A stretch of 45,572 bases of DNA, taken from Coriobacteriia bacterium (GTDB taxonomy: Bacteria; Actinomycetota; Coriobacteriia; Coriobacteriales; UBA8131). The DNA lies in assembly GCA_009784945.1 (NCBI GenBank), contig WQXH01000012.1, positions 1-45,572 of the forward strand. Direction: 5' to 3'. The position numbers and the translations under genes were made by a program. Every line of letters begins with the position of its first letter. The first letter of the stretch is position 1. This document shows positions 31,411-40,305 of the stretch, in pieces. The notes under the pieces are model-generated. The model was given only the letters and a program-made list of their open reading frames with translations, made no database searches and had not been told where the DNA came from.

Positions 31411-32801
31411 GCAAGAACACACGCATAGTCATCGCAACTCATAACAAGCATAAGGTTGCCGAGATTTGTGCTATCTTAAACATCCCTGGCTGCGAATTCA
31501 TTTGTCTTGATGATCTAGGCATCACCGAGGCGCCTGAAGAAGACGCCAGCACTTTCTTAGGTAACGCACGTATCAAGGCGCGCTTTGCTCATCAAAAAAC
31601 GGGTCTGCCATCTTTGGCTGATGACTCTGGGTTAGAAGTAGACGCACTCGATGGAGCGCCTGGCGTGTTTTCTGCACGCTATGCTGGCGTTCAAGCCAGC
31701 GACGTAGATAATAATGCCAAGCTGCTAGAAGAGCTGGGCGACCTTCCGGCAGAAATGAGAACGGCTCGCTTTATATGCGCTGTTGTACTTATAGATCAAG
31801 AAGGCAACGAAATGGTAGCGGTAGGCAGCACTGCTGGACGGATAGGGTTTGAGCCACGGGGTTCCAACGGCTTTGGCTACGACCCCCTCTTTCTTGTCAA
31901 ATCCTACGACTATGAGCGCACGATGGCTCAGTTGGACGCCTCGGTCAAAAACACGCTTTCCCATCGTTTTAAAGCGCTTAGTATACTGAGGGAGGGTCTT
32001 GCGCTTGAGTTGTCTAAAGCTTCTTCTGGCACCCTGCCTGCAGCGCCCAACGCAACAGATGTTGAGACTTCAACTGAGCCTGTTTCGGGCTCTCATGCGG
32101 GCTGCTCTCATGGAGGCTCTATTGGGAGTCCTACTAAGAAGCCTGTTGAGATTGTCGTCTTTGATTTTGATGGTACGCTCATTGATGCATCGTCTCCGGT
32201 CAAGCTGATCAGCCGTCTCAATCGCGATCGCATAATGACCAGAAGAAGTGTAGGCCTGAGCCTTGTTTGGGGTGTCAAGTACAAACTTGGTTTGCGTAGA
32301 GATCAAATCAAGCCTCGTCGCTATGTCTTTGCCTCATTTAAGGACTTTCATGCAAGTGACGCCAATGCCATCATGAAAAACCTTTACCACGAGGAGCTGC
32401 GTAATTGCCTCAGGCCTGAAGCGCTGGCTGCTCTAGAAGAGCATAGAGCGCAGGAGCGGCACATCGTCGTGGTGAGCGCTTCTTTTGAGCCCATCATTCG
32501 AGAGCTCTGCGCTGATTTAGACATAGAGGACTTTCTTTGCACTCGAATGGAGATTTCTGATGGATCCTACACTGGTGAGACCCTTGGAATGCCCCCGGAG
32601 GGGATCGAGAAGCTCACGCAGCTCACCCAATGGGCCAATGATAAGTTTGGTGTAGACGGGTGGATAGTAACCCATGCATACGGAGACCACCACTCTGATG
32701 TTCACGTGATGGAAACCGCCCAGCATCCAATAGCTATTGACCCTGATAGAAAGCTTGAGAGAGTTGCCAAAAAGCGGGGCTGGCAAACCCCCAAGTGGTA
32801 G
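31407..32801 (+). CDS. rdgB: RdgB/HAM1 (d)NTP pyrophosphatase fused to a HAD phosphatase
   Basis: A 464-residue two-domain protein. Residues 5-200 are a complete RdgB/HAM1 domain, which removes dITP, XTP and dITP-like nucleotides: IATHNKHKVAEI (9-20), LADDSGLEVDAL (70-81), and GSNGFGYDPLF (152-162). A Ser/Thr/Gly-rich linker (203-245) joins it to a HAD-IB hydrolase (248-464) with DFDGT (253-257), VVVSAS and GDHHSD. HAD-IB members include phosphoserine and lipid-phosphate phosphatases; the substrate here is unknown. The frame runs through without a stop. The TTG start overlaps the rph stop (TTGA). It converges with the next gene, leaving 19 bases between. Confidence 0.9.
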   Translation: MSKNTRIVIATHNKHKVAEICAILNIPGCEFICLDDLGITEAPEEDASTFLGNARIKARFAHQKTGLPSLADDSGLEVDALDGAPGVFSARYAGVQASDVDNNAKLLEELGDLPAEMRTARFICAVVLIDQEGNEMVAVGSTAGRIGFEPRGSNGFGYDPLFLVKSYDYERTMAQLDASVKNTLSHRFKALSILREGLALELSKASSGTLPAAPNATDVETSTEPVSGSHAGCSHGGSIGSPTKKPVEIVVFDFDGTLIDASSPVKLISRLNRDRIMTRRSVGLSLVWGVKYKLGLRRDQIKPRRYVFASFKDFHASDANAIMKNLYHEELRNCLRPEALAALEEHRAQERHIVVVSASFEPIIRELCADLDIEDFLCTRMEISDGSYTGETLGMPPEGIEKLTQLTQWANDKFGVDGWIVTHAYGDHHSDVHVMETAQHPIAIDPDRKLERVAKKRGWQTPKW

Positions 32802-32820
32802 GGCATGGTCAATCAAGCTC

Positions 32821-35800
32821 TCACTTTGGAAGCTTGAGCATGGCGTTTATCATCGCCTGAAGGTCTTGCCCATAAGTGGTGCCCGGTACTGCCCAGCGTC
32901 CATTGAGCCCTTCAAGCCTCGGTGCAATGCCACGGTATCCCATTTCTTCCAGCAGATGCAAACGAGGGCTCACAATGGGAGAGGCAAACGAGGAGGCAGG
33001 AACAGTGGTAGCATAGCCTTTGAGATGCTGAATTTGGGCTCTGAGGCCAATGCGCACTGCATTATTGCCATGGCTACTAAAGTCCGCTCCGGCAGATCCA
33101 TTATTGGTAGCACCCAGGCCACCAAAGTTGCATTGTCCTACGCTGACTTGTCCACCAAATCGAAGCCAGCCCGTTTCTTTCATGGCCTGCACCATAACCA
33201 CTTCTGCCCTGACGCCTTCTTTCTTTGCCTCCTCCAGCAAGATGCGACACCAGTCATTAATAGTTGGCGCTCCATACTGCTTGTATACCTGGCTCGGATA
33301 GGTGCTGCCCGAGTTTTTATAGTAGTTGACCATTTGCGCTACCGTTGTCTGTGAGGTGCCCATGATGAGAGAGGTACTCGCTGGGGCGTTGCGGTCTCGG
33401 TAGGAATTGCTAGTAGACCCAGGCGCTGCGCTGCCTTTGGGCACCAACCTGATTTGTATGCACTCCAAACGATAACCGTACCCTGCCGAACCAGCCGAAG
33501 CGCCGTTGCGCGCCCATCCCAACCAACCAAGTCTTTGCGAGTGTACTCGGTAATAGACATCAAACTGCTTGGCAAGATCACCCGTAAGCCGAATTTGAAT
33601 GGCCTCCATTTGTCTTCTTTGGCCAGTGGTGCCAGCTACTTGCCCGCTCGTCTTCCATCCTTGCCAGCCAATACGCGCAAGATGTGAGTTGTACTCAATC
33701 GTGCCCGAGTGCTGCGATGACGATAATGAAATCTTGAGCGCTTCAACTGCTCTTGATTGTCCAGTGGTGCCGGCATAGCTTCCAGCAAAGACGTTTCCTT
33801 GCCAGCCTATCTGCGCAACATGCGCTTCATAATTCAAAACCGTGCCACTGATTGCTGGCAGATGGAATGCCGAGGAAGTTTGTTTGTAAGTAGAGGTGGT
33901 ATTTTTAGGCGGAGAGCCATCGACCTTTCTGACGAGCTGAATTTGCACGGCTTCTAAGCGATACCCGTATCCAGAGCTACCTGCAGGCGCTCCATTTTTA
34001 GCCCAGTCGAGCCAGCCAAAGCTTTGAGCATGCACACGATAATAAATGTCGTAGTTGCGCGCCATGTCTCCCGTTAGCCTGATTCTTACGGCCTCCATCT
34101 GTCGGCTTTGCCCAGTGGTGCCTGATACAGATCCGGCGTTGCGCCAGCCTTGCCAACCGATACCTGCAAGCAGGGCGCTGGTCTGGATACCGCCGGTATA
34201 GTCCTGGTAAATAAACGAAAGCTTGAGTGCTTCTACCCGAGCAGCCTGGCCAATAGTACCTGCACTACGAGAAGTATTTGCTTGAATGTTAGATTGCCAT
34301 CCAATTCTTGCTACATGTGCCTGGTAGCTTAAAACACTTTGGTTTCCATCCAGGTAAGGCATCTCTCTGGAGCCCGGAGCTGCAGCGCCTTTGTTTACCA
34401 AAGCAACTTGGAAGCCTTCGATAGTGCGACCCGCTCCCGCTGTACCAGCAGAAGCACCATTTCGTGCCCAGCCAAGCCAGCCTATGCCACTCACTTTTGT
34501 TCTATAGTACACATCATAGGAGTTTGCCAGATTACCCGAAAGGCGCATTTGAATAGCCTGGATAGCCTTTGATTGACCAGTGGTGCCGGCCGTTTGACCA
34601 GCGTTTTTCCATCCCTGCCATCCAGAGCCAACAACGTGAGCCTGGTACTGCAGGGCACCATTTACTTGTGCTGGAGCATTGAGAAGCTCCACAGAAAACG
34701 CCTCTATCCTATGAGCAGTGCTTAAGACGCCCGCAGTTTTCAAATCGTACACAGAGGGCAGCCAGCCTATTCTTGACACATGCGCCTTATACTGCACCGT
34801 TGCAATGCCTTTGGCAGTTGAGGCCTTTGCCAGCTTAAAATGCTTGGCTACAGCAGTAGCATCCGCACGACCCAATTTTTCTAAAAACTTTGGATCAGAA
34901 AGCTTTTTGGCATCATTTGGATTATCGATGAAGGCATGTTCTACGATTATTCCTGGAATTCCCGCCATGCGGCTTGCGCGAATGACGCCGTAATAGTCGG
35001 ACACGCTGCCATCGGGATAAGTTGCTCCCACATTATCGAGCACCTTGACTCCCCTATTAGCCAAACCGAGTCCGCTCAACTGCTCAAGTATCTTTGTGCC
35101 GAGCTGTTTCCCTACAACATGTGTCCTATTGCGATAGCTCGAATTATTGGGCACCCACACCTCGGCACCTGTGCCAGCGCCAGATCCACTTGCGTTGTTA
35201 TGTAGGCTAATGAAGACATCTGCGCCGCCATTAACTGCTCTATCCACTCGTTGTTGCAAACTGGGATTCTCATTTTCTGTACGTGTAAAGAAAGCATAGA
35301 CCCCCGTGTAAGTGTGGAGCTCTTTGCGCATTGACTGAGCAGTAATCCAGTTGGTATCTGCCTCCCTGAGGTTGTTGCCAACTGCGCCTGGATCATTACC
35401 GCCATGACCGGGGTCTATGGCAACTACCAGATAGTCCATCCTTGCAGAAGTAGCCGCCGCAGGTACTATTGGTGCATCGATGCCGGTAACCGTTAGAAAC
35501 TCTATATCCTCTAAATACTCAACACTGCTGTCAGTTTCTTCCTCAGCAACATCAAGTGCCTCTACTACAGTGCCCAGTGCGGCCAAAGAGCCACCCTCAT
35601 TGAGCACAAAGGTAGTGGTCTCTTCTTTAACCTCTTCCTTCAAGAGTGCTTTTTGCACCTCTTTAGTTACCACTTCGATTCGATACTCATGAGTGTTATT
35701 GGGACTACTTGGATTAAAAGTGGCCTGCACAACTGCATCTGAGCCCTGTACGCTGTAGCAAATGCTCTCTACTACATAGGACGCAGTATCAGATGGCTCA

Positions 35801-36384
35801 GAAAAGACTATGCTGAAAAGGGCGGAGTTCTCAAACTCGGCAGTGGACTCAAAGACGCTTGGTTCATGACTTGCGTCAGAACCACCACTACTGTCCTTGC
35901 GTAAAACCAGTTCGGCACTGGTTATGACCGCTTTTTCATCAAGTAAGCCAAATGCCAAATAGCCCTCTTCGTCAAGAGCTAGTACCTTTTCATCAAGAAA
36001 AACGTATTCGATACAATCAGCAGCATTAGCAGCATGAGGGGGTGCCTCAAGTTCTTCGGCATTTTCATCGCGACTTTCTCTGCCAGAGTCATAATTGTCT
36101 GTATGGGTAGCAAGGCTTTCCTCGCTGGTACCCAAGCCTTCTGTTGGAGTGTCTGGGCTCCCCGGCTCACTGTTTGTGCCATCTAAGCCCGAGCTATTGC
36201 CTTCATCACCAGTTTGGGCACTGGGAGAATCATCCTCAGAACCCTTAATACCTACACTGTTACCTTCGCTTTGTACGCTTTGGCTAAGCTCGTCTTCTGG
36301 GTTTGCATAAGCAACACTACCAAAAGATGTTGACGCAAGAATAATTGCCAAGAAAAAACAAAGCGCCCGCTTAATAGATTTCAT
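32821..36384 (-). CDS. secreted ChW-repeat N-acetylmuramoyl-L-alanine amidase with glucosaminidase-like domain
   Basis: A 1187-residue exported cell-wall enzyme. A signal peptide (1-27) is followed by an acidic linker, then an uncharacterised region (about 120-300). An Amidase_3 domain occupies 318-516, with zinc ligands His327 (DPGHGG), Glu341 (READTN) and His395 (SLHNNA), and catalytic Glu482 (VEHAF). Nine ChW repeats in three triads span 527-990. The C-terminus (about 1003-1187) resembles a GH73-type glucosaminidase, with Glu1070 in QAMKETGWLRF as candidate acid. Two different peptidoglycan bonds could thus be cut by one protein. The ATG has GGAAGG six bases upstream and its own extended -10 promoter. 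Confidence 0.88.
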   Translation of the reverse strand: MKSIKRALCFFLAIILASTSFGSVAYANPEDELSQSVQSEGNSVGIKGSEDDSPSAQTGDEGNSSGLDGTNSEPGSPDTPTEGLGTSEESLATHTDNYDSGRESRDENAEELEAPPHAANAADCIEYVFLDEKVLALDEEGYLAFGLLDEKAVITSAELVLRKDSSGGSDASHEPSVFESTAEFENSALFSIVFSEPSDTASYVVESICYSVQGSDAVVQATFNPSSPNNTHEYRIEVVTKEVQKALLKEEVKEETTTFVLNEGGSLAALGTVVEALDVAEEETDSSVEYLEDIEFLTVTGIDAPIVPAAATSARMDYLVVAIDPGHGGNDPGAVGNNLREADTNWITAQSMRKELHTYTGVYAFFTRTENENPSLQQRVDRAVNGGADVFISLHNNASGSGAGTGAEVWVPNNSSYRNRTHVVGKQLGTKILEQLSGLGLANRGVKVLDNVGATYPDGSVSDYYGVIRASRMAGIPGIIVEHAFIDNPNDAKKLSDPKFLEKLGRADATAVAKHFKLAKASTAKGIATVQYKAHVSRIGWLPSVYDLKTAGVLSTAHRIEAFSVELLNAPAQVNGALQYQAHVVGSGWQGWKNAGQTAGTTGQSKAIQAIQMRLSGNLANSYDVYYRTKVSGIGWLGWARNGASAGTAGAGRTIEGFQVALVNKGAAAPGSREMPYLDGNQSVLSYQAHVARIGWQSNIQANTSRSAGTIGQAARVEALKLSFIYQDYTGGIQTSALLAGIGWQGWRNAGSVSGTTGQSRQMEAVRIRLTGDMARNYDIYYRVHAQSFGWLDWAKNGAPAGSSGYGYRLEAVQIQLVRKVDGSPPKNTTSTYKQTSSAFHLPAISGTVLNYEAHVAQIGWQGNVFAGSYAGTTGQSRAVEALKISLSSSQHSGTIEYNSHLARIGWQGWKTSGQVAGTTGQRRQMEAIQIRLTGDLAKQFDVYYRVHSQRLGWLGWARNGASAGSAGYGYRLECIQIRLVPKGSAAPGSTSNSYRDRNAPASTSLIMGTSQTTVAQMVNYYKNSGSTYPSQVYKQYGAPTINDWCRILLEEAKKEGVRAEVVMVQAMKETGWLRFGGQVSVGQCNFGGLGATNNGSAGADFSSHGNNAVRIGLRAQIQHLKGYATTVPASSFASPIVSPRLHLLEEMGYRGIAPRLEGLNGRWAVPGTTYGQDLQAMINAMLKLPK
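33415..34806 (-). repeat. nine ChW repeats (three A-B-C triads)
   Basis: Units repeat every 45-60 residues with IGWQ or GWLGWA, a TAGTTGQ-type turn and an EAIQIRL-type strand. Third units start YDVYYR, YDIYYR or FDVYYR and the triads end in KGAAAPGS, a variant KVDGSPP linker, and KGSAAPGS. Confidence 0.9.
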
Positions 36385-36455
36385 GAGGAACCTTCCGATT
36401 AATAGCGTGCATGTCCTGTTTCGTTTTGTGCTTATATAACCGACGCATAACGAAT

Positions 36456-36464
36456 ATTATACCA
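36456..36464 (-). promoter_or_regulatory. extended -10 promoter of the ChW amidase gene
   Basis: The minus strand reads TTTGGTATAAT, the same core as before the first ChW gene. No clear -35 box is seen. Transcription would start near 36449, about 65 bases before the ATG. Confidence 0.5.
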
Positions 36465-36541
36465 AAAACGCGCTCAGTAGTATTTTTCATAGGAAAATTA
36501 TTGCCGTTTTGTCAGGCAGGTCGACAAAAGGTTGACATGTT

Positions 36542-36587
36542 GTTGGCTGCTGCTCGCACCTACTCTGTTGCTCACCATGCAGCCAAC
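36542..36587. repeat. 9-bp perfect inverted repeat
   Basis: GTTGGCTGC (36542-36550) is inverted as GCAGCCAAC (36579-36587) around a 28-base loop. It could be a weak terminator for the protease gene. No T-run follows on either strand. Confidence 0.35.
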
Positions 36588-36626
36588 CCCTCTATCGCGT
36601 TTGCTGGGAGAGCGCTTCCTGCACCG

Positions 36627-36760
36627 TTTTGCTTCGTAAAACGCAGAGGACGACAGTGGGGGTTGCTTCGCGGTGCACGGGCGACAGAGGATTTTGCTTC
36701 GCAACGCGCGGAGACCGTGTGATTTCGGTCTTCAACCAAACGCGCGAACGACAGAGTGGT
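36627..36760. repeat. four degenerate tandem repeats of about 31-38 bases
   Basis: Four adjoining copies share a TTTTGCTTCG-like left part and a CGACAG-GG-like right part (CGACAG at 36651, 36682 and 36749; the third copy is degenerate). They fill much of the 403-base gene-free stretch 36385-36787, which also holds the promoter at 36456 and the inverted repeat at 36542. No reading frame is credible. Confidence 0.5.
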
Positions 36761-36787
36761 TTTTAGGTTCGTCAAATGCCAAGGCGT

Positions 36788-39700
36788 CTATTTTTTGTAG
36801 AAACGCCCCTTGGTTGTTCCGGGTGCAGCAGTGTCTTTGGGCACAATCTTTATTTGCAAAGCCTCCAAGCGGTAGGCATAACCCTCGGTTCCGCAAGACT
36901 GCCCATTGGATGCCCAGCCAGTCCATCCAAAGTTTTGAGCATGCACACGGTAGTAAACATCGTAATGGTTTGCCATATTTCCCGTGAGCTTGATGCGCAC
37001 AGCCTCTAGCCTCAGCGCCCTACCCTTTGTGCCAGAGAGAGCTCCGTTGGAGACTGCTGACTGCCAGCCAATGCTTTGAATGTGTGTGCTGTAACTTATG
37101 CCTCCGGTCAACGGTTGGTTATTAAGCTGCAGTCTTATAGCCTCCATGCGTAAAGCGCGCCCAGAGGTGCCCACCTTGTAGGTACCACCTTTGTTGCTAA
37201 ACTTAATATCTCCTAAGCTTTGTACATGCACCATGCCATCAAAACGAACCTCACGAGGTTGCGGTTTGGTAATAACCGTACTATTTGACATACTGGTGAT
37301 GCCCATAAATGTTTTTGCTGGTGCTGGAGCGGTCTTGAGTGCCAAATACACTTGAATGGCCTCTACCCTGAGTCCAGCGCCCGTTGAGCCCGCAATGCGC
37401 TGGCCATCCTTTGCCCAGTTAAGCCAACCATGACCTTGAACGTAGGCTCGGTAGTGCACGCTGTAACGTTTAGCCAAATCACCCGTTAACTGTATACGAA
37501 ATGCCTCCAAGCGCAACTTCTTGGTAGTGGTTCCAGCAACCTGCCCTTGATTGGTGGTAGCAGCTAGCCCACTGGGAGTCACCCTCTTTGCGTCTTGCCA
37601 TCCAGTGCCCTGAACGTACGCTGAGTAGGTAATACCGCCTGATACTCCCGTGTTATTGACGAGGTTGATACGTAAGGCCTCTATGCCACGCCGTTGTGCA
37701 GGTGTGCCAGCCCTTGCTCCATTATCGACAGGCTTCATCCAGCCAGTAGCCTGGGTAAATACAGCAGTAGTGAGCTTTATACCGGTAATCTTGAAGTTTA
37801 CCGTTCGCTCACCGGTAAAGTTGCCCGTGCCCTTTATAATAACCCGAGCTGTATTGGAAATATTGACGTTATTGCTATAGCTCAATTGGTAGTGGCTGCC
37901 CTCTGACAGGCGCTGACTCCCGTTAAAGCTCACCACGGGTTTAGGGGTTCGATGTGCTCCCGTATAGGCAAGGCTTGCTATAGGAGATACTGTAATTTTG
38001 GAAGACGAAATCGAAGCAGGTTTGATGGTAAAACCAGTGGTGGTGGTTGCCGTCCAGTTGATGCTACCAGTGCCGGTTCCCTTTACAGTAACTGTAGCAT
38101 GGGAGCCCGCGTTGATGTTATGTGCGTAACTAACGGTGTAATCCACACCCTGCACCAGAGTTGTGGGGCCATTCTTCACCGTAACCGCAGGTCGAATGGC
38201 AGAGCCGGTATAAGTGAAGCTGCTCGCCGAAAGTGTTACGGTAGGCGCAGGAACAAATATGGTGACCGTTTTAGAGATAGATGAATCAATGCCACTGGTG
38301 GCTCGTACGGTAAAGATGCCGTTTCGCGATGGGGTAAATACCCCCGTAGGACTAATGCTGCCGCCTGGGCCACTGACAGACCAGTTCCACGAAAGTGCTC
38401 CTGGCAAGGTGGTCTTGACCTGACAATTAATGGGAAACCCTATACCTCTTGGCGTTGAATGCTGGATGCCCGTAACTGCATTGTAGAGGAGTGCGCTCTG
38501 TGGATTGACCTCGCCAGAACCATAGTATTGATCCCAACCAGGCGTTCCCAGATCCTTAGCGGTATTAACCAAGGCAGCTCGTACGCTTGCAGGTGTTGCA
38601 GAAGGATTAGCGGCAAATACCAAGGCAGCCGCGCCGGCCACAAAAGGTGAAGCCATAGAAGTGCCTTGCATGTAGCCATAGCTGGTGTCGCTGGCTCTTG
38701 TTGTTGAGTATATATTGGTGCCAGGAGCTGACAACGTGACGGTCTTGCCAAAATTAGAATACGAGCTGTCGAAGACATCATTAAGGGTGCCCGTGCCCTG
38801 CTTAAGTGCAGTTACCGAAATACAATTACCGTATGCGGCTGGATAGGTGGGTATACTTGTGCTTGAGTTGCCAGCTGCCGCTACAGAGAGCACTCCGGCA
38901 TTGTACGCCGCAGTTACCCATGCAGAAACCGCAGAATCGTCGCTGGTTCCTCCGATACTCATGTTGATGACTTTGAGGTTATAGGTTTGCGCCAGAGTCT
39001 TGCCATTACTCCTTACAGTAAAGAGATGCTGATAAGCAGATATAAGCTGTGAGGTGCTGCTAATCCAAGAACCTTGATCATTGCGGTAAAAAACCTTAAT
39101 GGGAACTATATAGGCGTTATAGGATACACCTGAAGCTCCAACCCCATTATTGGTTACTGCTGCAGCAATGCCTGCAACATGGGTTCCATGGCCTTGGGCG
39201 TCTCCATCAGTAGCTTTTTCTGGAGTGGTGTCGTGATACGATCCTGGGTAGATGTTTGCAGCCAGATCCTGGTGTGTTGTCCTGACACCGGTATCAATAA
39301 TTGCAATGCTAACCCTTGGTTTGGCTCCTAGCCACGGTTGAGCAAGCCTCCAAGCATCGTACAGCTTTGTAGTGGTGAGCCCCCACTGATTGATTCTACC
39401 GGGGTCTCCCGGGCTGTCAAAGGGGTTAGCAAGTGGCTCGAGAGCTAACTCACCCAGCGCGGCATCTTCCAACATTACCTCGGGCTCATCATCTTGGCAG
39501 AGGTAGTAGAGGTAGTTTGGCTGCGCATAGGCAACATCGGGGCTCTCATTAAGCTCGGCAATCGCCTCGGCAACAGTTGAGTCATCGCTCACCGATACGA
39601 TTGCGGTATCACTTGAGATCATGGCATCGGTGGTGATTGAATCTTCGTCCACAGCCTCAACCTCTTCGAGAATCTCAACCGCTTCTTGTGCCTGCTGGTC

Positions 39701-40171
39701 TTCGTTAAATACTACGATGACCTCACCCTCTATATAATCGCTCGACTGAAGGTCTTGAGGCTCAATGGTTGCGGCCTCTTTGGTAACAATGAGAGCAGAC
39801 TCATCGGTGGCAGACTCATCGGTGGCAGTTTCGCTGGTGGCTTCATCAAGGGTGTCAGCTTGATTTGGTTGAATTGGTTGATTTGCCTCATCAGCCTCAT
39901 CAGGAGCGGCCCAGCCCTCGTCTTCTTGAGACTCTTCGAGCACAAAGTTGCCTGGAGTGCCACCATCGGTGATGCTTTGAGCACTGGGGTCAGCTGCACT
40001 TGTGTCATCATCAGGCGTATTGCCCTCTTCGAAATGCTCCACCAAAGGAGAGCTAGTCAGAGCATCTCTATCAAGTGCCTCTGCTAGAGAAAAACCCGGT
40101 GCATGCGGCACTAAACCAACTACGAGTACGGTTGCTGTAAGAATAGCTATAAATCTTTTTGTTATGCCCAT
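36788..40171 (-). CDS. secreted subtilisin-like serine protease with ChW repeats
   Basis: A 1127-residue exported S8 protease. A signal peptide (1-33) is followed by an acidic linker and a probable I9-type propeptide (about 146-222, EGEVIVVFNED to VAYAQPNYLYYL). The catalytic domain (about 285-560) has Asp293 (IIDTG), His328 (GHGTHVAG), oxyanion Asn435 (AAAGNSS) and Ser505 (GTSMASP). Two immunoglobulin-like or cell-adhesion-like regions follow (about 580-795). The C-terminus holds six ChW repeats in two triads, one with a 16-residue insertion. I chose the ATG at 40171 because GGGGG lies 5 bases upstream; ATGs at 40183 and 40207 are alternatives. Targets are unknown; processing of neighbouring surface proteins or host protein digestion are options. 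Confidence 0.88.
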   Translation of the reverse strand: MGITKRFIAILTATVLVVGLVPHAPGFSLAEALDRDALTSSPLVEHFEEGNTPDDDTSAADPSAQSITDGGTPGNFVLEESQEDEGWAAPDEADEANQPIQPNQADTLDEATSETATDESATDESALIVTKEAATIEPQDLQSSDYIEGEVIVVFNEDQQAQEAVEILEEVEAVDEDSITTDAMISSDTAIVSVSDDSTVAEAIAELNESPDVAYAQPNYLYYLCQDDEPEVMLEDAALGELALEPLANPFDSPGDPGRINQWGLTTTKLYDAWRLAQPWLGAKPRVSIAIIDTGVRTTHQDLAANIYPGSYHDTTPEKATDGDAQGHGTHVAGIAAAVTNNGVGASGVSYNAYIVPIKVFYRNDQGSWISSTSQLISAYQHLFTVRSNGKTLAQTYNLKVINMSIGGTSDDSAVSAWVTAAYNAGVLSVAAAGNSSTSIPTYPAAYGNCISVTALKQGTGTLNDVFDSSYSNFGKTVTLSAPGTNIYSTTRASDTSYGYMQGTSMASPFVAGAAALVFAANPSATPASVRAALVNTAKDLGTPGWDQYYGSGEVNPQSALLYNAVTGIQHSTPRGIGFPINCQVKTTLPGALSWNWSVSGPGGSISPTGVFTPSRNGIFTVRATSGIDSSISKTVTIFVPAPTVTLSASSFTYTGSAIRPAVTVKNGPTTLVQGVDYTVSYAHNINAGSHATVTVKGTGTGSINWTATTTTGFTIKPASISSSKITVSPIASLAYTGAHRTPKPVVSFNGSQRLSEGSHYQLSYSNNVNISNTARVIIKGTGNFTGERTVNFKITGIKLTTAVFTQATGWMKPVDNGARAGTPAQRRGIEALRINLVNNTGVSGGITYSAYVQGTGWQDAKRVTPSGLAATTNQGQVAGTTTKKLRLEAFRIQLTGDLAKRYSVHYRAYVQGHGWLNWAKDGQRIAGSTGAGLRVEAIQVYLALKTAPAPAKTFMGITSMSNSTVITKPQPREVRFDGMVHVQSLGDIKFSNKGGTYKVGTSGRALRMEAIRLQLNNQPLTGGISYSTHIQSIGWQSAVSNGALSGTKGRALRLEAVRIKLTGNMANHYDVYYRVHAQNFGWTGWASNGQSCGTEGYAYRLEALQIKIVPKDTAAPGTTKGRFYKK
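36810..37777 (-). repeat. six ChW repeats (two A-B-C triads)
   Basis: The first triad is more divergent than in the other proteins: its first unit has TGWMKP and its third unit begins YSVHYR. The second triad has the standard YDVYYR third unit and ends KDTAAPGT. In the first unit of that triad the usual GW is replaced (QSLGDIKF). Confidence 0.85.
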
Positions 40172-40276
40172 AATAACCCCCATTATCCCATATTCCTCGG
40201 CTCTCATAGCGCTGCATTACGCTAATTATTTAAGCCCTGACCACTCTTCCAACCCAAACTTACTTATATTGCGTGC

Positions 40277-40305
40277 ATTATAGCACATTTATCGGTGATA
40301 GGTAA
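40277..40305 (-). promoter_or_regulatory. promoter of the ChW protease gene
   Basis: TTACCT (40300-40305) and TATAAT (40277-40282) are 17 bases apart on the minus strand, with TGC directly before the -10 (extended -10). GTGC and GCAC flank the -10 as an inverted repeat. The promoter overlaps the 3' end of the upstream ChW gene. Confidence 0.55.

Noticed and set aside
32813-32837. TCAAGCT/AGCTTGA inverted repeat between rdgB and the ChW amidase gene as terminator
   Set aside because: The stem is only 7 bp, lies partly in coding sequence and has no T-run.
36627-36760. Short CRISPR array
   Set aside because: Copies are degenerate and directly adjoining, with no unique spacers and no cas genes nearby.
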